From positions 3,410,001 to 3,474,000 of the forward strand of contig NZ_CP061721.1 of NCBI RefSeq assembly GCF_014764445.1: DNA of 64,000 nucleotides, given 5' to 3'. Source of the DNA: Pseudarthrobacter sp. BIM B-2242. Lineage in GTDB: Bacteria; Actinomycetota; Actinomycetes; Actinomycetales; Micrococcaceae. The notes below the pieces were generated by a model. The model searched no databases, was not told where the DNA came from, and worked only from the letters and a program-made list of their open reading frames with translations. Of the stretch, positions 26,036 through 35,063 are shown in pieces; within the stretch, counting starts at the first letter, position 1, and every line of letters begins with the position of its first letter. Position numbers and translations under genes: made by a program.

Positions 26036-26488
26036 TCAGTTGGCGGAAGAGTCTTCGGGTGCGCCGTCGGGAAGCTCATCGGCGCGCTTGAAATCGCGTT
26101 TGATGTTGGCCACGCCCTCAGGGTTGATCTCGAAACCGTACGCGGCTCCGGGGTTGATCACCATGCCCAGGTCCTCGCCGAGGTTGGCAATAATCGCGGC
26201 TCCCTGCGTTCCCAGGACGTTCGGGGCCGCCTCGAGGTAGTGCTCATCAACGCGGGTGGGGTGCGAGAACACGGCCAGGACCGGCTCGCCCTCGGCGTTG
26301 GCCAGGACCAGGGGCTCCACCTGGGAATCTTCGCCTTCGATCCCGTCGGTGCTGATGACGTACACCTCGCTGTTGAGGAACGACAGGATGACGTCCACCG
26401 GGCTGCCCTCAGGCTGTCCGCCCTGGGCGAGCTTCTCTTCGAGGTCGTTCAGCGGCGTGGGGTCGGCTGTGCCGGGCTGTTCAGTCAT
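26036..26488 (-). CDS. SseB-like protein
   Basis: A 150-residue protein of the SseB N-terminal domain type: NDLEEKLAQG, VYVISTDG, LVLANAEGEPVLAVFSHPTR, and a Gly-rich LGEDLGMVINPGAAYG. The family is widespread in Actinobacteria with no firm biochemical role; E. coli SseB was linked to serine sensitivity. The start is taken at ATG 26488 because the frame upstream has no recognisable sequence. It lies 51 bp after topA on the same strand. Confidence 0.85.
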   Translation of the reverse strand: MTEQPGTADPTPLNDLEEKLAQGGQPEGSPVDVILSFLNSEVYVISTDGIEGEDSQVEPLVLANAEGEPVLAVFSHPTRVDEHYLEAAPNVLGTQGAAIIANLGEDLGMVINPGAAYGFEINPEGVANIKRDFKRADELPDGAPEDSSAN

Positions 26489-26541
26489 GTATCTACTCGA
26501 CCACGTTGAGCCCGGCACCGCAAATAGAGCCGCTCCCCACA

Positions 26542-29271
26542 CTACTTCTTGGCCGGGGCCTTCTTCTTCGCCGGAGCCTTGCGGGCTGTTGTGGTGCGCT
26601 TGACCGGCCCCTTGGCCCGCTTCTCGGCAAGGAGTTCGATGGCCTGTTCGCGCGTCAGTTCCTCCAGGGAGGTGGCGCGCGGCACGGTGATGTTGGTGAC
26701 GCCGTCGGTGATGTACGGGCCGAAGCGGCCTTCCTTCACCACGATGTTCTTCTCGGACACCGGGTCCGGGCCGAACTCGGCCAGCGGCGGAACCGCTGCA
26801 CGGGCTCCACGCTGCTTGGGCTGGGAGTAGATCTCCAGCGCCTGCTCGAGCGTGATGGTGAAGATTTCCTCTTCGGTGCCGATCGAGCGCGAGTCCGTAC
26901 CCTTCTTCAGGTACGGGCCAAAGCGGCCGTTCTGTACGGTGATGAGGTTGCCTTCGGCGTCCTCGCCGAGCGCACGGGGCAGGCTCATCAGCTGGAGTGC
27001 TTCGTCCAGGGTGACCGATTCAACCGTCATGGACTTGAACAGCGAACCGGTGCGCGGCTTGGCCTTGACAGGCTTCTTCGGCGGCTTCGGCTTGCCGTTC
27101 TTGTAATACTCCACGGGCTGGTTGGCGATCTGCTCCTCGGTCATCTCCGGGATGACTTCGGTGACGTAGGCGCCGTAGCGGCCGTTTTTCGCAACCACGG
27201 TGTGGCCGGTGTGCGGATCGGCACCCAGGACGCGTTCCTCGGGTGCGGCCGTCTCCATGAGTTCCACTGCCTTGGCAGGGGTCAACTCATCCGGAGCCAG
27301 CTCCTCGGGCACGTTGGCGCGCGAGTTCTCCACGATTTCGCCGGTCTTCGGATCAACCACGGCAGCGGAGCTTTCCAGGTACGGGCCGAACTTGCCCACC
27401 CGAAGCGTGATTTCATCCGTGATGGGAATGGAGTTGATTTCCCGGGCGTCGATCTCGCCGAGGTTGTTAACGATGCTCAGCAGGCCGGGCTCGGTGTCCT
27501 CACCGAAATAGAAGTGACGCAGCCAGGCGGACCCCACAGCCTGCCCGTTGGCGATCTTGTCCAGGTCGCCTTCCATGTCTGCAGTGAACTCGTAGTCCAC
27601 GTAATCCGAGAAGTGCTGTTCCAGCAGGCGGATCACGGAGAAGGCGATCCAGCTGGGCACGAGTGCGGATCCCTGTTTCCGGACGTAGCCGCGGTCCTGG
27701 ATGGTGGAGATGGTGGAGGCATAGGTGGACGGACGCCCGATGCCCTTCTTCTCCAGCTCTGCGGTCAGTGATGCTTCGGTGAAGCGCGGCGGCGGGGAGG
27801 TCTCGTGGCCAACAGCAACAATGTCCGACGCCGTCAGGGCATCGTCCTTCGCGACGTTCGGGAGCCTGCGGGCCTCGTCGGAGTCGTCGTCACCGCGGCT
27901 TTCGTCCTTGCCTTCTTCATAGGCGGCCAGGAAGCCCGGGAAGGTGATGACGGTGCCGGAGGCAGAGAACTCAGCGTCGCGGCCATCGGTAGCAACGGCA
28001 CCCAGGCGGATGGTCGCCGTCGACCCCTTGGCGTCACCCATCTGGGATGCCACGGTGCGCTTCCAGATCAGCTCGTACAGCCGGAATTCGTCACCCGACA
28101 GCAGCTTGGCCACCTGGGCCGGGGTGCGGAAGGAGTCACCGGCGGGACGGATGGCCTCGTGGGCTTCCTGCGCGTTCGCGGCCTTGCTGGAGTAAACCCG
28201 CGGCGATGCCGGGATGTACTCCGGGCCGTACAGCTCCGAAGCCTGGCGGCGGGCGGCCGTGACGGCTTCGTCGCTCAGCGCGGAGGAGTCGGTACGCATA
28301 TAGGTGATGTAGCCGTTTTCATACAGGCGCTGGGCAATCTGCATGGTGCTTTTGGAGGAGAAGCGCAGCTTACGGCCGGCCTCCTGCTGCAGCGTCGAGG
28401 TGGTGAACGGCGCGGCTGGGCGGCGGGTGTACGGCTTGGTGTCGACGGAGCGGACGCGGAAGTCCGCCTCCTGGAGCCCTGCCGCCAGCGACGTAGCAAG
28501 TTCCTCGTTGAGGTGGACGGCATTGCGCGCGGTGAGCACGCCGTCGTCGTTAAAGTCGCGGCCACTGGCCACCTTGGCACCGTCAACGGCCGCCAGCTTG
28601 GCTTTGAAGGAGGAGGCGCCGGCGCCGAACTGGCCCGTCAGGTCCCAGTAGGAGGCAGCCTTGAAGGCCATGCGTTCGCGTTCGCGGTCCACCACCATAC
28701 GTGTGACCACGGACTGCACGCGGCCGGCGGACAGGCCGCGGGCCACCTTGCGCCAAAGTACCGGGGAGATCTCGTAGCCGTAGAGGCGGTCCAGGATTCG
28801 GCGGGTTTCCTGCGCGTCCACCAGGGCAGTATCAACGTCGCGCAGGTTGTCCATGGCGCGGTGGATGGCTTCCTTGGTGATTTCGCCGAAGGTCATCCTG
28901 TAGACCGGGACCTTGGGCTTGAGCACTTCCAGCAGGTGCCACGCGATGGCCTCGCCCTCGCGGTCCCCATCGGTTGCGAGATAGAGGGCGTCGGCATCCT
29001 TGAGCGCCGCCTTCAGCTCGGTGACCTTTTTCCGCTTGTCCGCTGACACCACGTAGTACGGTTTGAAGTCGTTTTCGATGTCGACGGCGAACTTGCCCAC
29101 CGAGGTCTTCTTCAGTTCCGCGGGAAGCTCGGACGGCTGCGGCAGGTCGCGGATGTGACCAATGGAGGCCTCAACGATGAAGCCTTCGCCGAGGTATTTG
29201 GCGATGGTCTTGCTCTTGGCGGGAGACTCCACAATCACGAGTTTCTTGCCGGTTTTGGCCTTGCTTGGCAC
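26542..29271 (-). CDS. topA: DNA topoisomerase I
   Basis: A 909-residue type IA topoisomerase that relaxes negative supercoils. It starts at GTG 29271 with AGGAG five bases upstream; the Toprim domain begins KKLVIVESPAKSKTIAKYLG and has the DGDREGEAIAWHL acidic motif. The active-site Tyr is in YITYMRTDS. Instead of zinc ribbons, the C-terminal part has four repeats of the GRFGPY type (KFGPYLES, RYGAYVTE, RFGPYLKK, RFGPYITD) and a Lys/Ala-rich tail (ARKAPAKKKAPAKK), as in other actinobacterial TopA proteins. Confidence 0.97.
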   Translation of the reverse strand: MPSKAKTGKKLVIVESPAKSKTIAKYLGEGFIVEASIGHIRDLPQPSELPAELKKTSVGKFAVDIENDFKPYYVVSADKRKKVTELKAALKDADALYLATDGDREGEAIAWHLLEVLKPKVPVYRMTFGEITKEAIHRAMDNLRDVDTALVDAQETRRILDRLYGYEISPVLWRKVARGLSAGRVQSVVTRMVVDRERERMAFKAASYWDLTGQFGAGASSFKAKLAAVDGAKVASGRDFNDDGVLTARNAVHLNEELATSLAAGLQEADFRVRSVDTKPYTRRPAAPFTTSTLQQEAGRKLRFSSKSTMQIAQRLYENGYITYMRTDSSALSDEAVTAARRQASELYGPEYIPASPRVYSSKAANAQEAHEAIRPAGDSFRTPAQVAKLLSGDEFRLYELIWKRTVASQMGDAKGSTATIRLGAVATDGRDAEFSASGTVITFPGFLAAYEEGKDESRGDDDSDEARRLPNVAKDDALTASDIVAVGHETSPPPRFTEASLTAELEKKGIGRPSTYASTISTIQDRGYVRKQGSALVPSWIAFSVIRLLEQHFSDYVDYEFTADMEGDLDKIANGQAVGSAWLRHFYFGEDTEPGLLSIVNNLGEIDAREINSIPITDEITLRVGKFGPYLESSAAVVDPKTGEIVENSRANVPEELAPDELTPAKAVELMETAAPEERVLGADPHTGHTVVAKNGRYGAYVTEVIPEMTEEQIANQPVEYYKNGKPKPPKKPVKAKPRTGSLFKSMTVESVTLDEALQLMSLPRALGEDAEGNLITVQNGRFGPYLKKGTDSRSIGTEEEIFTITLEQALEIYSQPKQRGARAAVPPLAEFGPDPVSEKNIVVKEGRFGPYITDGVTNITVPRATSLEELTREQAIELLAEKRAKGPVKRTTTARKAPAKKKAPAKK

Positions 29272-29430
29272 GGTGCTCCTACAGAAAAAGGTTGCTCGGG
29301 CAGATGAGCCCATACTCGCCTAGTTCACCATATTTTGGCCAAGGATGCGCATTCATGTGGAAAACGTCAGGGTCCGCAGCGCGGTTTTTGGGCCCGGAAT
29401 CCCCGCTATTTCGCGCCGCGGGGATCCTCC

Positions 29431-31161
29431 CTAATCCGCCGGCACCAGGAATCCGTCGCGGACCAGGTTGCCCGCTTCGGTAAGCAGCGCCGCCCGGAAT
29501 GCGTCGTCGTCGAACCCGTCTTCCCCGGCCAGGCTGCCTCCCAGCAGCGCGGCAAGTGCCCCGATGATCTGCCCAACGGAGAGGTCGCCGTCGCACGCGG
29601 ATACGAAGCCGGCCAGCTCCGTGCTGAGCAGGTTGGTCCGGCGCAGCCCCGCACCCTGGCGGAGCAGGATCACGCCCGGATGTTCGGCGCCCGGGCGCTG
29701 GTGGCGTTCCTCGGTGACGTCGTCAGCAACGAGCAGGTGTGCGTCCTCAAGACTGTGTGCGGCCAGCCAGTCCGAACGATCGACGGCGGCACCCAGGTGT
29801 GGTCCCACCGGCTGTTCGATGGGGTAGGTGATTTCCTCGAAGCGGCTGATGGTGGCCCCTCCGGATCCTGGAGCGGCGGATCCACGTACGGCGGGGCTTG
29901 CAGTGGCGGGACGCCGCAGCCAGATCATGCCGAAACCGATCCCGGCAACGTTCCGGGAGGCAAAGTCCGCGAGGTAGGCGGCGTAGGCGTCGCGATAGTG
30001 CTGGCGGTCGCGGGCCTCGGAGGCGTCCTGCAGCCACGTTTCGGCGTACTGTTCCGGGCTGACCTGTTCCCGCTGGATGAACCAGGCATCCGCGTCCGGA
30101 CCAGCCCAGCTTTGCGGCCGTTCTGCCCAGTCCGCCCCCGCCGGGATCTCCCAGTTGCCCAATAACTGGGCTGTTCCGCCAGGAGCCAGGACCGAGGGAA
30201 GGTCCCGGACCAGCGAGGACACAATCTGGTCCCCCGGCAGGCCGCCGTCGCGGTACGTGAACTGCCCGGAAGCCTGTTCGCCGGAGGTTCGCGGCGTAAT
30301 CACAAACGGCGGGTTGGATACCACCAGGTCGAATTCCTCCCCGGCCACAGGCTCCAGCAGTGAGCCGAGCCGGAGGCTTACCCGGTCCTCGAGGCGGGCG
30401 GGATCCAGGTGCAGCGCCTCGGCGTTGAGGAGCAGGTTGAACCGGGTGAAGGCCAGTGCCCGTGCGGAAATGTCCGTGGCCGTGACGTGTTCGGCGTGGT
30501 GCAGGAGGTGGAACGACTGGATTCCACAGCCCGTCCCCAGATCCAGCGCCTTGGCCACGTGCCGCCGGATGGTGGTCTGCACCAGCGTGGTGGACGCCTG
30601 GCCGATCCCCAGCACATGGTCGTGGCGCAGCATCCCGGCCTGCTGGTGGGCGGCGAGATCGCTGGCCACCCACAGTTCGGCGCCGCCGCTGCTGACTGTG
30701 TCTTCCCCTTCGGCGCCCTCCCAGCCATAGGGCCGGAGGTCCGCCTTGGCTTGCATGAGCCCGGCCCCTGCGGACGCGGTGCCGGGCACGGGCTCCAGCA
30801 GCCCCAGCTCCACCAGGCCCGCTGTCCGGATTCGCGGCAGGGCGGCGTCGAGCGTTGCCGGCGTCTGCGGTTCCGCCAGGAGCCAAAGACGGACGACGGC
30901 GGCGAGCGCTGCCGCTGTCCGGTCACCGGATGTGCCGCCTTCAACGCCGGCCTCGACGGCGCTTTCGGTGGCCAGCAGGGCCGGGATGATCTGGTCCCGG
31001 TTCAGCGCGTTGTAGGCGGACTCACCCAGCAGAGAGGCCACGCCGTCGAGCGTGTAGTCCACCGCCCGCAAGTCGGCGGCGAGAGCCGCCAGGAGTTCCG
31101 GGCGGTCGCTGCGCGGTGCGTCGGGGGTGTTGCCGGCGAAGAAAAGCGTGGAATCAGTCAC
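29431..31161 (-). CDS. Class I SAM-dependent methyltransferase with actinobacterial flanking domains
   Basis: A 576-residue protein. The first about 190 residues are helical (ELLAALAADLRAVDYTLDGV) and match the N-terminal domain (DUF7059 type) of actinobacterial methyltransferases. The central domain has motif I KALDLGTGCGIQSFHL and the catalytic NPPF in DLVVSNPPFVITP, which points to N-methylation of RNA or protein (HemK/RsmC-like). The C-terminal about 130 residues are unassigned. GTG 31161 has TAGACT six bases upstream (leaderless pattern). The substrate is unknown. Confidence 0.85.
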   Translation of the reverse strand: MTDSTLFFAGNTPDAPRSDRPELLAALAADLRAVDYTLDGVASLLGESAYNALNRDQIIPALLATESAVEAGVEGGTSGDRTAAALAAVVRLWLLAEPQTPATLDAALPRIRTAGLVELGLLEPVPGTASAGAGLMQAKADLRPYGWEGAEGEDTVSSGGAELWVASDLAAHQQAGMLRHDHVLGIGQASTTLVQTTIRRHVAKALDLGTGCGIQSFHLLHHAEHVTATDISARALAFTRFNLLLNAEALHLDPARLEDRVSLRLGSLLEPVAGEEFDLVVSNPPFVITPRTSGEQASGQFTYRDGGLPGDQIVSSLVRDLPSVLAPGGTAQLLGNWEIPAGADWAERPQSWAGPDADAWFIQREQVSPEQYAETWLQDASEARDRQHYRDAYAAYLADFASRNVAGIGFGMIWLRRPATASPAVRGSAAPGSGGATISRFEEITYPIEQPVGPHLGAAVDRSDWLAAHSLEDAHLLVADDVTEERHQRPGAEHPGVILLRQGAGLRRTNLLSTELAGFVSACDGDLSVGQIIGALAALLGGSLAGEDGFDDDAFRAALLTEAGNLVRDGFLVPAD

Positions 31162-31197
31162 CGGCCAAGTCTATTGGCGGAGTATCCCCGCGCCGTG

Positions 31198-31263
31198 CCC
31201 AACTAAGTAGCGCTAACTGTCGTTTTAGCGCCTCAAAACGACAGTTAGCGCTACTTAGTTGGG
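31198..31263. repeat. 29-bp-arm perfect palindrome
   Basis: CCCAACTAAGTAGCGCTAAC leads an arm of 29 bases ending TGTCGTTTT, perfectly repeated in inverse after an 8-base loop (AGCGCCTC). It lies after the MerR gene and before the methyltransferase gene. It is a sibling of the palindrome at 19787. Function could be transcription termination or a mobile palindromic unit. Confidence 0.88.
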
Positions 31264-31291
31264 AGGGACCGGAACCTAGCAGGGCGACCAG

Positions 31292-32080
31292 CTACAGGTT
31301 CTTCTCCGCGTAGACCGCGAGGGCGTCCCTGACAAAACCTGCCCCCTCAGCCCCGCCGTAGTTCTTGGCGAACCTGGGGTCCGCGACGTACATTTCGCCG
31401 AGACCCGTGACATACCCCTTGACGCCTCCGGTGCCACCACCCGCGCCGTCTGCCGTGCCGCGGGCGTCCGACGCCGGTGTGCCCGGTATGCCGGTCAGCC
31501 ATTCGACGTGCCGCTTCGCGAGGGCCTGGGCTTCGGCGCTGTCGGGCTCGATGCCGGCCGTGGCAGCAGCGATCCAGTCCTCGCCCAGCTGCTGCGAGCG
31601 CTGCTTCCACGCCGCTTTCTCATCGGCGCTCATGCCGCGCCACCACGAATCCCCCTTGGCGTAGGCGTCCTTGCCCCAGCGCTCCTCCACTTCGTCCTTG
31701 TACTGCGTGTGGTCAAAACCGTTGAACATCTCTTCTGCCATGATTTCGCCGCCTCCTTTTACTGCGTTGATGGTTTGTGTGACCGACGCGATCTGCCGCG
31801 ACAGTCTGTCCTGCTCCTGTTTAAGCCAGGCGAGATGGCCGGCGAGGGCCTTCGCGGCGTCCGTTTCGTCGTCGAGCACCTGGCTGATGACCGGCAGGCC
31901 CAGCCCGAGTTCCCGAAGCAGCAGGATGCGCTGGAGCTGTACCAGGGCCGCCTGGTTGTAGAACCGGTATCCGTTGTGGCCGGTGCGGCTGGGTTTCAGC
32001 AGGCCAATGCTGTCGTAATGCCGCAGTGTCCTGCTGGTGGTACCGGCGATCCGGGCGATCTCCTGGATGGACCAGTCCAT
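31292..32080 (-). CDS. MerR-family regulator with TipAS ligand domain
   Basis: A 262-residue regulator. The N-terminal MerR HTH reads WSIQEIARIAGTTSRTLRHY with the second helix GYRFYNQAALVQLQRI; the dimer coiled coil follows. From about residue 120 is a TipAS domain (EEMFNGFDHTQYKDEVEERW, WWRGMSADEKAAWKQ), known to bind thiopeptide or other hydrophobic drugs. ATG 32080 has AAGGAGGAGCGG upstream. The promoter is of the long-spacer MerR type. No drug pump gene is adjacent. Confidence 0.9.
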   Translation of the reverse strand: MDWSIQEIARIAGTTSRTLRHYDSIGLLKPSRTGHNGYRFYNQAALVQLQRILLLRELGLGLPVISQVLDDETDAAKALAGHLAWLKQEQDRLSRQIASVTQTINAVKGGGEIMAEEMFNGFDHTQYKDEVEERWGKDAYAKGDSWWRGMSADEKAAWKQRSQQLGEDWIAAATAGIEPDSAEAQALAKRHVEWLTGIPGTPASDARGTADGAGGGTGGVKGYVTGLGEMYVADPRFAKNYGGAEGAGFVRDALAVYAEKNL

Positions 32081-32138
32081 CCGCTCCTCCTTCCGGTGCA
32101 TTTCCCCGAAATATAAGGCGTCCCGGGCTGATGGTTAA

Positions 32139-32169
32139 ACCGTAAATGTTGACGCTGCGTCAAGGTCAA
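32139..32169 (-). promoter_or_regulatory. MerR-type promoter with 19-bp spacer and palindromic operator
   Basis: On the minus strand, TTGACC (32164-32169) and TACGGT (32139-32144) are separated by 19 bases, the overlong spacing that MerR proteins correct by DNA distortion. The spacer holds the perfect palindrome TTGACGCAGCGTCAA (32149-32163). Confidence 0.75.
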
Positions 32170-32216
32170 GATGTTTGGGATCCGCGGATCACAGGGGCTC
32201 CGGGTAAGTTTGAAGC

Positions 32217-32654
32217 ATGGCTCTCTTTCCCACTTCCATCCCGCGTGCCCTGACCGCGGTGGCGGCAGCCGCCGTGGTGCTTGGCGTTTCCGGTTGTGCA
32301 CAGCGGCTTTCGGTGGAGAACGCCGATGTTCCGGCATGGAAGGCCACGGCGATGCCCTCGGCCAGCGGCATCGTGGCCGAGGATGCAGGCAAGATCCTCG
32401 ACGGCCGGCCCGTGGACCACACCGAGAATGTACCGGCAGGAAAATACACGCTGACGCTGGTGTGCGACGGCGGCGGCAAGGCTTTCCTCGCCGTCCGGTC
32501 AGGCGGCAAGGACCTCATGGACCTCGGCGCTGCCTGCTACGGAACCCGCGAGACAGCGAGAATCACCATCACGGAATCCGGACCGCTGGAGCTCAGCGCC
32601 TCCAGCGTGGACGCACCAACCCTCTATGCCTACCAGCTTGTGCAGGCCGGCTAG
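32217..32654 (+). CDS. Small lipoprotein, paralogue 1
   Basis: A 145-residue secreted lipoprotein with a clean signal peptide and lipobox (VVLGVSGC, Cys27). The mature part contains VPAGKYTLTLVCDGGGKAF and LGAACYGTRETA, with two Cys that could form a disulfide, ending YAYQLVQAG. ATG 32217 lies six bases after TAAGTT, fitting a leaderless message. The stop overlaps the next lipoprotein start by one base. I do not recognise the family; it is clearly related to the next two genes. Confidence 0.8.
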   Translation: MALFPTSIPRALTAVAAAAVVLGVSGCAQRLSVENADVPAWKATAMPSASGIVAEDAGKILDGRPVDHTENVPAGKYTLTLVCDGGGKAFLAVRSGGKDLMDLGAACYGTRETARITITESGPLELSASSVDAPTLYAYQLVQAG

Positions 32655-33166
32655 TGCCTGTGAATGCGGGACGATCTCTGCTCGTAGCCGGCGGCATGCT
32701 GCTGGCTGCGGTATCGCTGGGCGCGTGCGAGTACGAGGATGCGGAACCCCGGCCTGGCGGGAGCACCGCTGCGCTGCCGTCGGCCCCCGCCGACTCAACC
32801 ATGGACGCAGGCGAAGCCGCCCGGCAGGCGGAACTGATGGCCGAAGTGGAATCCCTGATGGGTGAGCCCGAAGGCGTCGTTTCCCTTGGGGCGATGGGCG
32901 GATTGCGGGACGGTCGCGGCATCACCACGGGGGGCCTGCTGCGGGACACCGGCACGTACACGGTCCGCGCTCTCTGCACCACCGGCCCCGGCGCCACGGT
33001 GACCGTCCGGCAGCATGGAGAGTTGCTCCTCTCGCAGCGGATCGAGTGCGGCGCTCCGCACGACACGGTGCTTGACCTTACCGCCGGCGAGGTGTCGGCT
33101 GCTCTTGAACCCATCGGGGACGCGGGGCCGGCTGGCGGTGCCGTGCGTTTCGCCGGCCCGGCCTGA
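32654..33166 (+). CDS. Small lipoprotein, paralogue 2
   Basis: A 170-residue lipoprotein starting at GTG 32654, which shares a base with the previous stop (TAGTG). The lipobox ends at Cys25 (VSLGACEYED). The distal half has the same pattern as its neighbours: LLRDTGTYTVRALCTTGPG followed by a second Cys in RIECGAPHDTV. The proximal half is Ala/Glu-rich and predicted helical. No function is known. Confidence 0.78.
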   Translation: MPVNAGRSLLVAGGMLLAAVSLGACEYEDAEPRPGGSTAALPSAPADSTMDAGEAARQAELMAEVESLMGEPEGVVSLGAMGGLRDGRGITTGGLLRDTGTYTVRALCTTGPGATVTVRQHGELLLSQRIECGAPHDTVLDLTAGEVSAALEPIGDAGPAGGAVRFAGPA

Positions 33167-33200
33167 GCCACGCGGCTGCGGCTTGGCTACGCGGCTCCGG

Positions 33201-33219
33201 CGCGCGGCTCCGCCGCGCG
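33201..33219 (+). terminator. Possible GC hairpin after paralogue 2
   Basis: CGCGCGGC and GCCGCGCG form an 8-bp stem with a TCC loop, 35 bases after the gene. There is no U-run, and the surrounding sequence is generally GCGC-rich, so this may be chance. Confidence 0.35.
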
Positions 33220-33288
33220 GTTAGCGCGCGTTTAAGTAGGGGGCGCATGACCCGCTTCTGCCGGGCCTGCCGGCGTTAAAATCAGTCC

Positions 33289-33888
33289 ATGCCCTCACTG
33301 CAGGGAGCATCTGCGCATCACCGTGCGGCTTGTCGTCCGGGCCTTTGCCTGTCCGGGAAGGTTCCCCTGCGCACCCGGACAAGGGCCGCCGTCGCGCTTT
33401 CAACGGCGGGTGCCTTGCTGGCGGGAGCGGTGCTGGCCGGGTGCGAATACAGTTACGACGACGGCTGGCGGACTGCCCTCAATTACGTTTCCGCAGCCCC
33501 GCGGGTCACAGAGCCGGATGTTGCCGCGGAGCAATGGCAGAACGAACCGGTCAGTGCGGCGGGCCTTGAGGCCTGGCTCGAGACGGTCCAGCTCGGCTCC
33601 GGGCTGCAGGTTGCACACCGGGGCTATGGCCTGCTTCAGGCCAAGGAAGTCCGGACCGAAACCGTGGCCGGCCTGCCGGTGGGGACATACGTCTTAGCGC
33701 TGGTGTGCCGCAGCCAGCGGCCGGTCACCTTCACCGTCAGCAACGAGGTGTACACCATGGTGCACCTCAGCCTGCGGTGCGGATCGAAGCGGCAGAATGT
33801 GATCTACCTGGCGAAGGAAACGGCGCTGACTTTCCGGGTGGAAGCGCAGTCCGAGGCCAATTACGCGTACCGGCTGATCTGGCTCTAA
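33289..33888 (+). CDS. Small lipoprotein, paralogue 3
   Basis: A 199-residue lipoprotein with an unusually long, basic n-region: the lipobox Cys is residue 52 (GAVLAGCEYSYDD). ATG 33289 stands six bases after TAAAAT, so this start is supported as leaderless despite the long leader. The C-terminal half repeats the family pattern: LPVGTYVLALVCRSQRP, a second Cys in LRCGSKRQNV, and a final YAYRLIWL. The CEY after the lipidated Cys is shared with paralogue 2. Confidence 0.78.
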   Translation: MPSLQGASAHHRAACRPGLCLSGKVPLRTRTRAAVALSTAGALLAGAVLAGCEYSYDDGWRTALNYVSAAPRVTEPDVAAEQWQNEPVSAAGLEAWLETVQLGSGLQVAHRGYGLLQAKEVRTETVAGLPVGTYVLALVCRSQRPVTFTVSNEVYTMVHLSLRCGSKRQNVIYLAKETALTFRVEAQSEANYAYRLIWL

Positions 33889-33898
33889 CGGCAACGCT

Positions 33899-34792
33899 TT
33901 AGGCGGCGCAGCCTTCAGGGCAGCGCAGCGTCTCCGGGCTGGCGGCGCACTCTGCGCAGTACAGGGTGAGGGTGCGGCAGCTGAGGTTGGAGCAGTTTTC
34001 GAACTTGCTGGTGGGTGCTGCGCAGCGGACACATTCGCCGATGGTCTTCGCCTCCTCGCTGAACTCCAGGTGCATGCGCTTGTCGAAGACGTAGAGCGAA
34101 CCTTCCCAGAGGCCCTGGTCCTTGAACGTTTCGCCATAGCGGACAATGCCGCCGTCGAGCTGGTAGACCTGTTTGAAACCGCGGTTCACCATCAGGCTGG
34201 ACAGCACCTCGCACCGGATGCCGCCGGTGCAGTAGGTGACGACCGGCTTGTCTTTGAGGGCGTCGTACTTGCCGGAGTCGAGTTCCTTGATGAAGTCGTG
34301 TGTGGTGGCGACGTCCGGGACGATCGCGTCCTTGAACTTGCCGATCTGAGCCTCGAAGGCGTTGCGGCCGTCGAAGAACACCACGTCCTCCCCCGCCTGT
34401 TTCCTGTCCGCTACCAGTTCATGCAGCTCTTCGGGCTTCAGGTGTGTGCCGCCGCCCACAACACCGTTTGCATCCACCTTGAGCTCGCCGGGAGCGCCGA
34501 AGGAGACAATCTCGTCCCGGACCTTGACGCTCAGCCGCGGAAAGTCTTCCGCACCGCCGTCGGACCACTTCACGTCGATGCCGTGGAAGCCCTTGTATTC
34601 GCGCGTGGTCTTGACGTACTGCTTGACGGCGCCGATCTCGCCGCCCACCGTGGCATTGATGCCGTCCTTGGAGATCAGGATGCGTCCGGTCAGCCCGAGC
34701 TTCTCGCACAGGGCACGCTGCCAGAGCCGCACCGCGTCCGGATCAGCGATGGGCGTAAAACCGTAAAAGAGCACAATTCTGTTCAAAGCCAC
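33899..34792 (-). CDS. trhO: tRNA uridine(34) hydroxylase, rhodanese-like (TrhO/YceA)
   Basis: A 297-residue protein of the TrhO family, which makes 5-hydroxyuridine at tRNA position 34. Features: N-terminal acylphosphatase-like part ([33 protein letters not shown]), the rhodanese domain with the catalytic Cys in [12 protein letters not shown], and a C-terminal Cys cluster ([14 protein letters not shown], then LYCAECAA) that probably binds zinc. GTG 34792 is preceded by TACCCT and seven bases, a leaderless arrangement; the frame upstream lacks any conserved sequence. Confidence 0.92.
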   Translation of the reverse strand: MALNRIVLFYGFTPIADPDAVRLWQRALCEKLGLTGRILISKDGINATVGGEIGAVKQYVKTTREYKGFHGIDVKWSDGGAEDFPRLSVKVRDEIVSFGAPGELKVDANGVVGGGTHLKPEELHELVADRKQAGEDVVFFDGRNAFEAQIGKFKDAIVPDVATTHDFIKELDSGKYDALKDKPVVTYCTGGIRCEVLSSLMVNRGFKQVYQLDGGIVRYGETFKDQGLWEGSLYVFDKRMHLEFSEEAKTIGECVRCAAPTSKFENCSNLSCRTLTLYCAECAASPETLRCPEGCAA

Positions 34793-35063
34793 GTATTTAA
34801 GGGTACTGGCTTTGCCCCGCCCGGTCCTGCCGGTGAGCCAGCGGCCGCCAGGGTTCGCTGCGCCGGCTGCATCGCGCCTGTTCAGCACGGTTTCGGCATC
34901 CCTGTAAGCCGGGGACGACGACGGCAAACCGCACAGCGGTGACCGTCACCGCTGCCGTGGCCGCGTCTGCGCCGCTGTATCCCCGGGTCACGATTGGATA
35001 AGCAAGTCACATCAAGGGAGGCAACCCCTGTTGCTTGTGACGGGGCTGGAATACCCTCATCAC

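Noticed and set aside
26506..29046. Long plus-strand frames opposite topA
   Set aside because: Antisense to an unmistakable topoisomerase; compositional artefact of high GC.
33167..33240. GCGC-rich stretch after lipoprotein 2 as a repeat element
   Set aside because: Simple GC run with one small hairpin; insufficient structure to call a repeat.
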